DNA from: Dactylosporangium roseum
Lineage (GTDB): Bacteria > Actinomycetota > Actinomycetes > Mycobacteriales > Micromonosporaceae
Assembly: GCF_025264685.1 (NCBI RefSeq)
Contig: NZ_CP073721.1
Span: 2,347,001 to 2,411,000, forward strand
Direction: 5' to 3'
DNA length: 64,000 nt
Numbering within the stretch: position 1 is the stretch's first letter; the number at the start of each line of letters is the position of its first letter. The position numbers and the translations under genes were made by a program. The notes beneath the pieces were generated by a model. The model did not search any database, was not told the origin of the DNA, and worked only from the letters and a program-made list of their open reading frames with translations. Below are positions 51,940 to 61,114 of the stretch, in pieces.

Positions 51940-52623
51940 ATGGGACTCGGTGCGGCGATCGGCGCGGTCCTGTCGCCGGCGGTCGGCGTGGCGCTGAGCC
52001 CGTTGCCCGTCGTCGCGGTGACGCGCATCCTGGCTGCCGACAACGCGCTGCGCACCGGCCTGGCCCTGGCGGGCGGCTGGGTCGGCGGCCTGGCCGTCGC
52101 CACCGCGGCCGTGGTGGCCGTCGCCGAATCCGCGGGCGCCGGCGAGTCGCGCAACAGCGCGGCGATCGGCGCGCTGTTCCTGGCCTTCGGCATCTTCCTG
52201 CTGCTGCTGGCCGCGAGCGAGTGGCGGCGCCGGCCGAGACCGGGCCGGCAGCCGAAGCTGCCGGACTGGACGGCGGCGGTCGACACGATGCAACCTGTGA
52301 CGGCGGCCGGGATCGGGGTCATGCTGTCCGCCGCGAACCCCAAGAACCTGTGTCTCCTGCTGGCCGCGGCGATGAGCATCGCCCGGCAGCATCCGGGTCC
52401 GGGGCAGGCGGTCGTCGCGGTGGCGGTGTTCGTCGTCGTCGGCAGCCTGACGGTGGCGGGTCCGGTCGTGGTCCTGCTGGCCCGCCACGACGGCGCCGTC
52501 CGGGCGTGGCTGTCGTCGCTGCGCGACTGGTTCCTGCGCGACCACGGCACGATCACCTTCATGACGCTGCTGCTCCTGGGCACGGTCCTCCTCGGCAGCG
52601 GCATCGCGACCGTCACCGCCTGA
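51940..52623 (+). CDS. GAP-family (Sap/LysE-like) membrane transporter
   Basis: Encodes 227 residues with about six hydrophobic segments. GAVLSPAVGVALSPLPVVAV and MLSAANPKNLCLLLAAAMSI are hallmarks of the actinobacterial GAP family (sulfolipid-1-addressing protein, glycopeptidolipid export accessory). It resembles LysE exporters. Partner lipid genes are absent, so the cargo is unknown. A GAGGGGA site precedes ATG 51940, and a CAGAC/GTCTG hairpin (51916-51931) lies just before it. Confidence 0.88.
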   Translation: MGLGAAIGAVLSPAVGVALSPLPVVAVTRILAADNALRTGLALAGGWVGGLAVATAAVVAVAESAGAGESRNSAAIGALFLAFGIFLLLLAASEWRRRPRPGRQPKLPDWTAAVDTMQPVTAAGIGVMLSAANPKNLCLLLAAAMSIARQHPGPGQAVVAVAVFVVVGSLTVAGPVVVLLARHDGAVRAWLSSLRDWFLRDHGTITFMTLLLLGTVLLGSGIATVTA

Positions 52624-52652
52624 CCGCGAACCGACCGACCGTCCCAGTGACC

Positions 52653-54125
52653 TCACGGGCCGGGGCGTGACGCCGCCATCCGCTGCGTGTCCACCGATTC
52701 CAGCAGGTGCGACCACACGTCGCTCAGGGTGGGGAAGCTGCCGATCGCGTGCCACATGGCGCTGATCGGGGTGGCCGCGCAGATGGCGACCGTCGCCGCG
52801 TGGATCAGCTCGGCGATCTCGGTGCCGAGGAAGGTCGCGCCGAGCAGCACGTCCGTGCGGCGGTCGATGACCAGCTTCGTGCGGCCACGATAGTGGTCCC
52901 GCAGCACCCGTCCGGCGTCCAGTTGCGACAGGTCCATCTCGACCGTCTCCACGTCGTAGCCCCGGCGGCGCGCCGCGGCCTCGGTGAGGCCGCTGGTGGC
53001 GATGACGGGATCCGTGAAGATCACCTGGGCGACGGCGCCGCGGCGGACGAGGTCGGTGTGGCGGTTGAACGGCGCCTCGTCGAGCGGCCGCCCGGCCGCC
53101 CGTGCCGCGATGACCTCGCCCGCGATCCGGCCCTGGTACTTCCCGATGTGGGTGAGGTACGACGCGCCGCTGACGTCGCCGACCGCGTACAGCCACGGCA
53201 TGCCCTCGACGGTCATGTGCTCGTCGACCGGCAGGCCCTCGCCCGGGCCCAGCACCTCGGTGTTCGGCCGGCGCCCGGCGGCCACGAGCACCTCGTCGAC
53301 CCGCAACGTCGCACCCGAGTCGAGCGTCACCGTCACCGGCCCGCCGTGGATGCGCCCGACGCCGGTGTCGTTGATCGTCGGCCGCTCGATGCGGGTCAGC
53401 GTCTGGCCGAACCGCACTTCAACGCCCGACGCGCGCAGGCTGTCCCCGACCGCCGCCCCGGCGAACGGCTCCTGGTCGGTGAGCAGCCGCGTCGACCGCT
53501 CCACCAGCGTGATCTGCACCGCGCCGAGCGCGCGCAGCCAGGTCGCGGCCTCACAGGCGACGACACCGCCGCCGAGCACGAGCAGCCGCCGCGGTACCTC
53601 GTGCATCGCGGTCACGTCGCGGGAGTACCACGGCCGCGCCTCGCGCAGGCCCGGGACCTCGGGCGTGTGCGGCCGGCTGCCGGCCGCGACGACCACGGCC
53701 TGCCGGGCGCGCAGGGTGCGGCCGTCGACGGTGACGGCCTTCTCACCGGTGACACGGCCCCGCCCGCGGACGACGTCGAGGCCCCAGCCGAGGGCCCGTT
53801 CGACCTGGCGGCCGTCGTCGAAGTGGTCGACGATCGCGTCGCGGCGGTTCAGCACCCCGTCGACGTCGAGGTGCCGGTCGGCGAGCAGCGGCCGGATCCC
53901 GCCGAGGTCCCGGCCGGTGGCGAGCAGGTGGACCGGTGCCAGCAGCGCCTTGCTCGGCACGCACGCCCAGAACGGGCACTCGCCGCCGACCAGTTCCCGC
54001 TCGACGATGACCGCGTCGAGGCCGGAGAACCGCGTCGCGTACTGCGCGGCGGTCTCCCCGGCGGGCCCACCGCCGATCACGATCACGTCCCACTCAGACC
54101 GGTCCGGGTTCAGTGATCCAGCCAT
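52653..54125 (-). CDS. Pyridine nucleotide-disulfide oxidoreductase (Lpd/MerA-like)
   Basis: Encodes 490 residues. DVIVIGGGPAGETAAQYATR is the FAD Rossmann motif. The redox disulfide site is GGECPFWACVPSKALL, with the CxxxxC spacing of the family but PFWA replacing the usual LNVG. RLLVLGGGVVACEAATWLRA is the NAD(P)H motif and LYAVGDVSGASYLTHIGKYQ the second FAD motif. The C-terminal dimerisation domain includes FTDPVIATSGLTEAAA. The catalytic His-Glu pair of Lpd (HAHPTLSE) is replaced by WHAIGSFPTLSD. It is a distinct actinobacterial subgroup of unknown substrate. Confidence 0.9.
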   Translation of the reverse strand: MAGSLNPDRSEWDVIVIGGGPAGETAAQYATRFSGLDAVIVERELVGGECPFWACVPSKALLAPVHLLATGRDLGGIRPLLADRHLDVDGVLNRRDAIVDHFDDGRQVERALGWGLDVVRGRGRVTGEKAVTVDGRTLRARQAVVVAAGSRPHTPEVPGLREARPWYSRDVTAMHEVPRRLLVLGGGVVACEAATWLRALGAVQITLVERSTRLLTDQEPFAGAAVGDSLRASGVEVRFGQTLTRIERPTINDTGVGRIHGGPVTVTLDSGATLRVDEVLVAAGRRPNTEVLGPGEGLPVDEHMTVEGMPWLYAVGDVSGASYLTHIGKYQGRIAGEVIAARAAGRPLDEAPFNRHTDLVRRGAVAQVIFTDPVIATSGLTEAAARRRGYDVETVEMDLSQLDAGRVLRDHYRGRTKLVIDRRTDVLLGATFLGTEIAELIHAATVAICAATPISAMWHAIGSFPTLSDVWSHLLESVDTQRMAASRPGP

Positions 54126-54597
54126 CAGCGCTGGATACCCGTCACCCGATCGTGAAACCCGGGGTCCCGATATCCTCCACCGGTGCGACCGGACCTGTTC
54201 GACGTGCCGCCGGTCGTCCCGCGTGCTGAGCAGGGCGTCACGCCTCATGACCACGCAAGGCCGCGAGGTCGAGCCCAACGGCCCTTGCCGACCAGGATGA
54301 GGCCGACAATTCGGGCGGAAGGCTCGGAGGTGTCGCCGCCGGGGTGTGAGGGTCGGTGCGCGTTGCGGCGCGATTCGCCGCCGTGCCGCTCGATCTCATG
54401 ATCATGGGAAAGTTGTGGCTGCCCCGATAGCCACAACTTTCCCATGATCATGGAGTTGCTCGGGCCGGAGCGCGCCGCCGGGTCCAGTGGCGACCGCGAG
54501 CGACCAGATGCCACCCGCGCGACTGTGCGTCACCGTCCCGCCCGGCTCCTTGCGGGACCACGGAGACGGTGTGCTGCTCCAGCACCTGTCCGGCGGC
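54126..54597. other. Intergenic region with palindrome B3
   Basis: About 470 bases between the start of the disulfide oxidoreductase gene and the end of cutA. It contains a complete copy of palindrome B and flanking repeat sequence, and no supported gene. Confidence 0.5.
54372..54482. repeat. Palindromic repeat family B, copy 3
   Basis: The best-preserved copy. Perfect 23-bp arms starting ATGATCATGGGAAAGTTGTG (54398-54420) and ending at 54429-54451 enclose the 8-base loop GCCCCGAT. Flanks CGATTCGCCGCCGTGCCGCT and TGGAGTTGCTCGGGCCGGAG are shared with copies 1 or 2. Confidence 0.95.
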
Positions 54598-54927
54598 TCA
54601 GCCCGGGACGACGGACGTCTTGCGGTCGAGCCAGTCGAGGTAGGAGCGGGTGCCGGGGACGATCGGGACGCCGACGACCTCCGGGTCGGGCTCCGGATGG
54701 CGGTCGACGATGTAGGCGGTGAGCTGGTCGAAGCGCTCGACCCGGGTCCGGAGCACCAACTGCCACTCCTCGGTCTCGACCAGCGTCCCCTCGTGCCAGG
54801 TCATCGACAGCACCGGCCCGATCACCTGCGCCGCGGCGGCGAGCCGGGAGTGGGTCGCCGAACGCGCGAGATACGCCGCGTCCTGCCGGGTCGCGAGTAC
54901 TGTCGACACCTGCAGATAGTCGGTCAT
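54598..54927 (-). CDS. cutA: CutA-family divalent-cation tolerance protein
   Basis: Encodes 109 residues, the size of CutA1, a trimeric ferredoxin-like protein linked to metal tolerance. QVSTVLATRQDAAYLARSAT, then SMTWHEGTLVETEEWQLVLR and VVGVPIVPGTRSYLDWLDR, align with the three conserved CutA segments (W-wxGxxxxxxE and P-I-xxGxxxYLxWl). ATG 54927. It lies downstream of uppP on the same strand, 71 bases apart. Confidence 0.85.
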   Translation of the reverse strand: MTDYLQVSTVLATRQDAAYLARSATHSRLAAAAQVIGPVLSMTWHEGTLVETEEWQLVLRTRVERFDQLTAYIVDRHPEPDPEVVGVPIVPGTRSYLDWLDRKTSVVPG

Positions 54928-54998
54928 CGCGCGAAACGTCCCTTCTGGAGCACATCAGCCGTCGATATGACCATATATCGATTCGCGCCGAACGTGGG

Positions 54999-55835
54999 TC
55001 AGGTCCCGGCGACCACACCGCCCCAGAGCAGCGCCACGATCACCCCGCCGAGCGCCGCGCGGTAGTAGACGAACGTCGCGATCGAGTGGCTCGCGACGAA
55101 CTTGAGCAGCCAGGCGATCGAGGCGTACGCGACGACGAAGCTCACGACCAGCCCGACCCCGACCGGCACCCAGCCCACCGTGCTGGCGACCTCATCCGCC
55201 CGCTGCACGCCCTCGAGCGCACCGGCCGCGGCGAGCGCCGGGATGCCGAGGAAGAACGACAGGCGCGTGGCGGTGACCCGGTCCAGTTCGCGGAACAGTC
55301 CCGCGCTGATCGTCGCGCCGGAGCGCGACACACCCGGTACCAGCGCGACGCACTGCGCCAGCCCGATCAGCAGCGAGTCCTTCCAGGTCACCTGGCCCTC
55401 GCCGCGCCGCTGGCGGGCCAGGTGCTCGGCGGTGACCATGACCAGGCTCCACACCACCAGGGCGCCGGCCACGAACCACAGGCTGCGCAGCGCCCCCTCG
55501 ATGAGGTCCTTGAACAGCAGGCCGATGACCGCGATCGGCAGCGAGCCGACGATGACGTTGACCGCCATCCGCCAGCCGTCCTGCTTGCGCCCCTCGGCAC
55601 TGGTCACGCCCTTGACGAAACCGGCGACGAACCGGCCGATGTCGGCCCGGAAATAGATGATCGCCGCGACGATCGCGCCGACCTGGATGATCGCGGTGAA
55701 CGCGGTGACACCCTTGTCGTCGATCGGGATGCCCATGAGCTTCTCGGTGATCGTGAGATGCCCCGTGGAGGAGACGGGCAGGAACTCCGTCACACCCTCG
55801 ACCACGCCGAGCACGACCGCTTGCCAGATGTCCAA
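54999..55835 (-). CDS. uppP: Undecaprenyl-diphosphatase UppP (BacA)
   Basis: Encodes 278 residues with eight hydrophobic segments. EGVTEFLPVSSTGHLTITEK contains the catalytic ExxxE-type and SSTGH motif, and ALVPGVSRSGATISAGLF is the second conserved motif. The enzyme dephosphorylates undecaprenyl diphosphate to recycle the lipid carrier for peptidoglycan and polysaccharide, and confers bacitracin tolerance. ATG 55835 follows an AAGGAG site (GGAGGGCTCCTTGGAC context, minus strand). Confidence 0.97.
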   Translation of the reverse strand: MDIWQAVVLGVVEGVTEFLPVSSTGHLTITEKLMGIPIDDKGVTAFTAIIQVGAIVAAIIYFRADIGRFVAGFVKGVTSAEGRKQDGWRMAVNVIVGSLPIAVIGLLFKDLIEGALRSLWFVAGALVVWSLVMVTAEHLARQRRGEGQVTWKDSLLIGLAQCVALVPGVSRSGATISAGLFRELDRVTATRLSFFLGIPALAAAGALEGVQRADEVASTVGWVPVGVGLVVSFVVAYASIAWLLKFVASHSIATFVYYRAALGGVIVALLWGGVVAGT

Positions 55836-55937
55836 GGAGCCCTCCTCCGATTCGCCGTGGCGAACTTACCGGACATGGCGCACGCTGGTGACATGTCTGC
55901 CCTCAGCTTCTCCTCAGGACTGCCGATCCTGCTGGGC

Positions 55938-57494
55938 ATGAGTGGCACCCTCGTCGTCAACGCCGATCAGTTGGCCGCGACCGTCCTCGAGATGGAGGCC
56001 GACCGGCGCACCGCCGACCACGACCGCGCCATGGCGGCGGAACGGGCCGCCGTGGAGCTGGGCCGGCCCGACCTGGCGGCCCGCGCCCGGCTGCTCGCCG
56101 CCGACGCCCTCTGCCGCCGGGGCGACCTGACCGCGGCCGCGCCGCTGCTGCACGAAGTGCACCGCTGGGCGGTCCGCGAGGGCGAGCGTTTCGTGCTGGC
56201 CCGCAGCCACTTCCTGCTGGCGATCCTGCACACCTGCCTGGGCGACAACGCGGAGGCCCGCCGCCACGCGCTGCTCTCCGTCGACCACCTGCCCGACGAC
56301 GCGCCGCCGCTCCTGCGGGGGAGGCATCTGGTCACCCTGGCGCTCGCCTTCGACTCGGTGTCCCGGGCCGACGCCGCGCCGTACCACGCCGAGGCCCTCG
56401 ACATCGCCGCCGCGGCCGGCGACCACGAGCTGAGCCGATCGGTGCTCAACAACATGGCCTACGCCGCATACCAGGCCGGCGACGTCGAGGCCGCCGGCGA
56501 ACTGGCCGAGCGCATGCGCGGCCTCGTCGCCCGGACCGGGGTCGTGCTGCGCCCGTGCGACCTCGACACACTCGCCCGGGTCCTCATGTTGCAGGGGCGG
56601 TTCGCCCAGGCTGAGGCGACCCTGCTGCCGTCCGTCGCGCCCGGCGCGGACTGGAGCGCCGCCGACGCCGAGGGCGACATGCTGCCGGAGATGCTGCTGA
56701 CGCTCGCGGAGGCGCAACGGCTCGGCGGCGCGCTCGACCGTGCCAGTGCCACGATCGACCGCTGTTTCGCGCTGTGCGCGGAGCGCGGGACGGCCGACAC
56801 CGCCGCCCGGACCCGCCGTGAGCTGGCCCGGCTGCACGCCGCCCACGGCCGCTTCCGGGAGGCGTACGAGGAGCAGTGCCGCTACGACGAGGAGTCGCAG
56901 GCGCTGCGCTCGGCGGAGCGCGAGGAGCAGGCTCGGCTCACCCAGTTCGTCTTCGAGAGCCGGGAGGGCCGGCGCGAGTCGGCCCGCTTCCGGGAGATGG
57001 CGTTGCGCGACGCGCTCACCGGCATCTACAACCGCCGGTTCGTCGACGCCCAGCTCCCGTCGCTGATCGCCCGTGCGGCGGAGCGCGGCACGCCGCTGTC
57101 CGCGGCGCTGGTGGACGTCGACTTCTTCAAACGGGTCAACGACACCCTCTCCCACGAGGTCGGCGACCTGGTGCTGCAACGGATCGCCGCCCTGATGTCC
57201 GGCGCGGTGGAGGAGCCCGCGACGGTGGCGCGCCTCGGCGGTGAGGAGTTCGTGGTGGTACTGCCCGAGGTCGCCCACGCCGACGCCGCGTCCTGCTGCG
57301 AGGCCATCCGCCTGGCGGTGCAGCGGCACGACTGGCGCGACCTGACCGGCGACCTGCCGGTGACGGTGAGTGTCGGCGTCACGACCACGCTGGACGGCCG
57401 CACCACCGCGGCGGCGCTGCTGAGCCAGGCCGACCGCAACCTGTACGCGGCGAAACGGTCCGGCCGCAACCGCGTCATGGCCGACCCCGGCTGA
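55938..57494 (+). CDS. GGDEF diguanylate cyclase with TPR-like sensory region
   Basis: Encodes 518 residues. Residues about 20-330 are helical, TPR-like repeats (LLAADALCRRGDLTAAAPLL, ARLHAAHGRFREAYEEQC). A short coiled coil leads to the GGDEF domain (about 355-515): RDALTGIYNRRFVDAQLP, SAALVDVDFFKRVNDTLSHE and RLGGEEFVVVLP. The GGEEF signature suggests an active c-di-GMP synthase. The RxxD inhibitory site is absent. The start may instead be ATG 55893 or 55875. No membrane segment is present, so signals are sensed in the cytosol. Confidence 0.9.
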   Translation: MSGTLVVNADQLAATVLEMEADRRTADHDRAMAAERAAVELGRPDLAARARLLAADALCRRGDLTAAAPLLHEVHRWAVREGERFVLARSHFLLAILHTCLGDNAEARRHALLSVDHLPDDAPPLLRGRHLVTLALAFDSVSRADAAPYHAEALDIAAAAGDHELSRSVLNNMAYAAYQAGDVEAAGELAERMRGLVARTGVVLRPCDLDTLARVLMLQGRFAQAEATLLPSVAPGADWSAADAEGDMLPEMLLTLAEAQRLGGALDRASATIDRCFALCAERGTADTAARTRRELARLHAAHGRFREAYEEQCRYDEESQALRSAEREEQARLTQFVFESREGRRESARFREMALRDALTGIYNRRFVDAQLPSLIARAAERGTPLSAALVDVDFFKRVNDTLSHEVGDLVLQRIAALMSGAVEEPATVARLGGEEFVVVLPEVAHADAASCCEAIRLAVQRHDWRDLTGDLPVTVSVGVTTTLDGRTTAAALLSQADRNLYAAKRSGRNRVMADPG

Positions 57495-57495
57495 G

Positions 57496-58404
57496 TCAGA
57501 GGGCCTGGACGCCGAGGGGAAGCGGACCGCGTGCCACGTGGTCGAGCAGCGTCGTGCGCATCGCCTGGGCGGCGTGGGGGAGGACCGAGCCGCGTCGCTG
57601 GGCCAGGGCGATCGTGCGGTGCACGTCCTGGTCGACGAGTGGGGTCGCGCGCAGGAGCGGTCGGTTCACCAGCGCCATGCTCGGGACCAGGGCCACGCCG
57701 AGGCCGGCCTCGACGAAGGCCAGTACCGCATCCATCTCGCCGCCCTCGACGGCGTAAGTGGGCGTGAAACCGGCGCGGCGGCAGGCCTCGAGCGTGGTGT
57801 CGCGCAGGTCGTAGCCGGTCCGGAACATGACGAGCGGGGTGTCGCGCAGGTCGGCGAGGGCGAGCCGGTCCGGCAACGGCGCCACCGAGGCCACCACCAG
57901 GCTCTCCCGCAGCAGCGGCACGGTCTCCAGCACCGGGTCGGTGCCCCGCGCCGGCTCGACGATCAGCGCGAGGTCGAGCGCGTGCGTGACGAGGTCGGCC
58001 ACCAGGTCCTGCGATCCGCCCTCGTCCACGTGCAGCTCGATCCGCGGGTGCCGGGCGTGGAACTCACGAAGTACCACCGGAACGAGCGACGTGCAGAGGC
58101 TCGGCGTCGCACCCAGGCGCACCCGGCCGCGGCGGAGCCCGACGACCTCCTGGACGGCGTCGCGCGCGGTGTCGGCGTCGGCCACCACCCGGCGCGCCAG
58201 CGGGAGCAGGGTCTCGCCCGCGGTGGTGAGGACGACCGTCCCGCGCGACCTGTCGAACAGCGGTGCGCCGAGGGCCGCCTCCAGGGTGTGAATCTGCTTA
58301 CTCAGCGTCGGCTGGCTCACACCCAGCAGTTCGGCTGCCCGGGTGAAATGTCGTAGTTCGGCCACTGCCACGAAGTATCGGAGTTGGTGCAACTGCACGC
58401 TCAT
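57496..58404 (-). CDS. LysR-family transcriptional regulator
   Basis: Encodes 302 residues. Residues 1-62 form the LysR winged helix: LHQLRYFVAVAELRHFTRAA, then ELLGVSQPTLSKQIHTLEAA and LFDRSRGTVVLTTAG. The C-terminal effector domain starts VRLGATPSLCTSLVPVVLRE. It is divergent from sdhCAB with a LysR-type box at its own start codon, so it probably controls succinate dehydrogenase expression and itself. Two bases separate its stop from that of the GGDEF gene. Confidence 0.93.
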   Translation of the reverse strand: MSVQLHQLRYFVAVAELRHFTRAAELLGVSQPTLSKQIHTLEAALGAPLFDRSRGTVVLTTAGETLLPLARRVVADADTARDAVQEVVGLRRGRVRLGATPSLCTSLVPVVLREFHARHPRIELHVDEGGSQDLVADLVTHALDLALIVEPARGTDPVLETVPLLRESLVVASVAPLPDRLALADLRDTPLVMFRTGYDLRDTTLEACRRAGFTPTYAVEGGEMDAVLAFVEAGLGVALVPSMALVNRPLLRATPLVDQDVHRTIALAQRRGSVLPHAAQAMRTTLLDHVARGPLPLGVQAL

Positions 58405-58417
58405 AGCGTACGGCTAT
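58403..58417. promoter_or_regulatory. LysR-type binding box
   Basis: ATAGC-GTACG-GCTAT is a perfect 15-bp dyad with the T-N11-A layout of LysR recognition sites. It overlaps the lysR start codon and lies 22 bases before the sdhC -35 element, a usual place for a LysR regulatory half. Confidence 0.7.
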
Positions 58418-58438
58418 CGCCACTACGGGTCTCATGCA

Positions 58439-58468
58439 TTGGACGAATAGGACTTTCGGCCCTAGCGT
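58439..58468 (+). promoter_or_regulatory. sdhCAB promoter
   Basis: TTGGAC (58439-58444) and TAGCGT (58463-58468) are 18 bases apart. Transcription would start near 58475, right at the GTG of sdhC, implying a leaderless mRNA. Confidence 0.65.
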
Positions 58469-58475
58469 CGGGCTC

Positions 58476-59180
58476 GTGGCGGTACTCACTGCTCCTTCAC
58501 GGGCAGTTCCCAGGAAACGTGCCTCGTCGGTGGGGCTGAAGCTGGTCATGGCAGCCAGCGGGCTGCTGCTGGTGCTGTTCCTTTTCGCGCACATGGCGGG
58601 CAACCTCAAGATCTTCGTCGGCGCCGCGTCGTTCGACCACTACGCCCACTGGCTGCGCGACATCGGCACACCGCTGCTGCCGCGGACGTGGTACCTGTGG
58701 CTACAGCGGGTGGGGCTCACCGCCGCCGTGGTCGCGCACATCGCCTCGGCCGCCGTCCTGGCCCGCCGCGCCCGCGCCGCCCGCCCGGTCCGCTACGCCC
58801 ATCGGCCCAAGGTCCAGGGCAGCTACGCCGCGCGGACCATGCGCTGGGGCGGCGTCATCATCCTGCTCTTCGTCGTCTTCCACGTCCTCGACCTGACCAC
58901 CGGCACGCTGAACCCGGTCGGCGACGCGCAGCACCCCCACGCCAACGTCGTCGCCGACTTCGCGCCGTCACGCTGGTACGTCACGCTCTTCTACACGCTC
59001 GCGATCGTCGCCGTCGGCTTCCACCTGCGGCACGGCATCTTCAGCGCGCTGCGCACGTTCGGGCAGCAGTCCCCGCGCGGCGAGCACCGCGCCCGCGCGA
59101 TCGCGCTCGTGCTCTCCGTCGTCCTGGTCGTCGGCTACCTGTCGGTGCCGTTCGCAGTACTCAGCGGGCTGGTGTCATGA
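58476..59180 (+). CDS. sdhC: Succinate dehydrogenase cytochrome b subunit SdhC
   Basis: Encodes 234 residues from GTG 58476, chosen because the promoter ends just before it; ATG 58434 would fall upstream of the -35. Five hydrophobic segments carry His haem ligands in [44 protein letters not shown] and [18 protein letters not shown]. This is the single-subunit, di-haem anchor type found in Bacillus and in actinobacterial Sdh1. The stop overlaps the sdhA start. Confidence 0.92.
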   Translation: MAVLTAPSRAVPRKRASSVGLKLVMAASGLLLVLFLFAHMAGNLKIFVGAASFDHYAHWLRDIGTPLLPRTWYLWLQRVGLTAAVVAHIASAAVLARRARAARPVRYAHRPKVQGSYAARTMRWGGVIILLFVVFHVLDLTTGTLNPVGDAQHPHANVVADFAPSRWYVTLFYTLAIVAVGFHLRHGIFSALRTFGQQSPRGEHRARAIALVLSVVLVVGYLSVPFAVLSGLVS

Positions 59181-61114
59181 AACTCTGGAACGAAGGCGAC
59201 CCGATCGCCGACAAGGCCGCCCCCGACGGGCCGATCGAGACTCGCTGGGAGCGCCGGCAGTTCGGCGCCAAGCTGGTCAACCCGGCCAACCGCCGCAAGC
59301 TGACCGTCATCGTCGTCGGCACCGGCCTCGCCGGCGGTTCCGCCGCGGCCACGCTCGCCGAGGCGGGGTACAAGGTCCGGTCGTACTGCTACCAGGACAG
59401 CCCCCGCCGCGCGCACTCGATCGCCGCGCAGGGCGGCATCAACGCCGCGAAGAACTACCGCAACGACGGTGACTCGGTCTACCGGCTGTTCTACGACACG
59501 GTGAAGGGCGGCGACTTCCGCGCCCGCGAGTCCAACGTCTACCGGCTCGCGCAGGTCTCGGTGAACATCATCGACCAGTGCGTTGCGCAGGGTGTGCCGT
59601 TCGCCCGCGAGTACGGCGGCCTGCTCGACAACCGCTCGTTCGGCGGCACGCAGGTGTCCCGCACGTTCTACGCCCGTGGCCAGACGGGCCAGCAGCTACT
59701 CCTCGGCGCCTATCAGGCCATGGAGCGGCAGATCGCCGCCGGCAACATCGAGATGCACGCCCGCCACGAGATGCTGGAGCTCGTCGTCGTCGACGGCCGG
59801 GCCCGCGGCGTCGTCGTGCGCGACCTCGTCACCGGCGAGATCACCACCGACTTCGCCGACGCCGTCGTGCTCGCCTCCGGCGGCTACGGCAACGTGTTCT
59901 TCCTGTCCACCAACGCCAAGGGCTGCAACGTCACCGCGACCTGGCGGGCACACCGCAAGGGCGCGCTGTTCGCGAACCCCTGCTACACGCAGATCCACCC
60001 GACGTGCATCCCCGAGTCCGGCACGCACCAGAGCAAGCTCACGCTGATGAGCGAGTCGCTGCGCAACGACGGGCGGGTCTGGGTGCCCAAGCGCGCCGGC
60101 GACGACCGCAAGCCCGCGGACATCGCCGAGGACGAGCGCGACTACTACCTCGAACGCATCTACCCGTCGTTCGGCAATCTCGTACCGCGGGACATCGCCT
60201 CCCGCGCCGCGAAGAACGTCTGCGACGAGGGCCGCGGCGTCGGCCCCGGCGGGCTCGGCGTCTACCTCGACTTCGCCGACGCCATCACCCGGCTGGGCCG
60301 CCCCGCCGTCGAGGCCAAGTACGGCAACCTCTTCGAGATGTACCAGCGCATCACCGGCGAGGACCCTTACGTCACGCCGATGCGCATCTACCCGGCCGTG
60401 CACTACACGATGGGCGGCCTGTGGGTCGACTACGACCTCCAGTCGACGATTCCCGGCCTGTTCGTGATCGGCGAGGCGAACTTCTCCGACCACGGCGCCA
60501 ATCGGCTCGGCGCGTCCGCGCTGATGCAGGGCCTCGCCGACGGCTACTTCGTGCTGCCGAACACGATCAACGACTACCTGGCCGCGGGCCCGTACCCGGC
60601 CGTGGCCGCCGACGACCCGGCGGTCGTGTCGGCGCGCGCCTCGGTCGAGGACCGGATCTCCGCGCTGCTCGCCGTCGACGGGGACCGGACCGTCGACTCG
60701 TTCCACCGCGAACTCGGCCACATCATGTGGGAGTACTGCGGTATGGACCGCACCGAGCAGGGCCTCACCAAGGCGATCTCCCTCATCCGCGCGCTGCGTG
60801 AGGAGTTCTGGACCCGGGTCAAGGTGCCCGGCACGGGTGAGCAGCTCAACCAGAACCTCGAGCGCGCCGGCCGCGTCGCCGACTTCTTCGAGCTCGCCGA
60901 GCTCATGTGCGTCGACGCGCTGCACCGCACCGAGTCGTGCGGCGGGCACTTCCGCGCCGAGAGCCAGACGCCCGACGGCGAGGCGCTGCGCCACGACGAC
61001 GCGTTCTCCTACGTCGCGGCCTGGGAGTTCACCGGTACCGGCGAGCCGCCCGTCCTGCACAAGGAAGCGCTCGGCTTCGAGTACGTCCACCCGACCCAGC
61101 GGAGCTACAAGTAA
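59177..61114 (+). CDS. sdhA: Succinate dehydrogenase flavoprotein subunit SdhA
   Basis: Encodes 645 residues. [20 protein letters not shown] (GTGLAG at 48-53) binds FAD, and [14 protein letters not shown] (H80) carries the His for covalent flavin. Active-site segments include [43 protein letters not shown] and [18 protein letters not shown]. The C-terminus contains [20 protein letters not shown]. Its length and sequence match the SdhA of B-type complexes. ATG 59177 overlaps the sdhC stop, and the stop overlaps the sdhB start (TAATG). Confidence 0.97.
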   Translation: MKLWNEGDPIADKAAPDGPIETRWERRQFGAKLVNPANRRKLTVIVVGTGLAGGSAAATLAEAGYKVRSYCYQDSPRRAHSIAAQGGINAAKNYRNDGDSVYRLFYDTVKGGDFRARESNVYRLAQVSVNIIDQCVAQGVPFAREYGGLLDNRSFGGTQVSRTFYARGQTGQQLLLGAYQAMERQIAAGNIEMHARHEMLELVVVDGRARGVVVRDLVTGEITTDFADAVVLASGGYGNVFFLSTNAKGCNVTATWRAHRKGALFANPCYTQIHPTCIPESGTHQSKLTLMSESLRNDGRVWVPKRAGDDRKPADIAEDERDYYLERIYPSFGNLVPRDIASRAAKNVCDEGRGVGPGGLGVYLDFADAITRLGRPAVEAKYGNLFEMYQRITGEDPYVTPMRIYPAVHYTMGGLWVDYDLQSTIPGLFVIGEANFSDHGANRLGASALMQGLADGYFVLPNTINDYLAAGPYPAVAADDPAVVSARASVEDRISALLAVDGDRTVDSFHRELGHIMWEYCGMDRTEQGLTKAISLIRALREEFWTRVKVPGTGEQLNQNLERAGRVADFFELAELMCVDALHRTESCGGHFRAESQTPDGEALRHDDAFSYVAAWEFTGTGEPPVLHKEALGFEYVHPTQRSYK

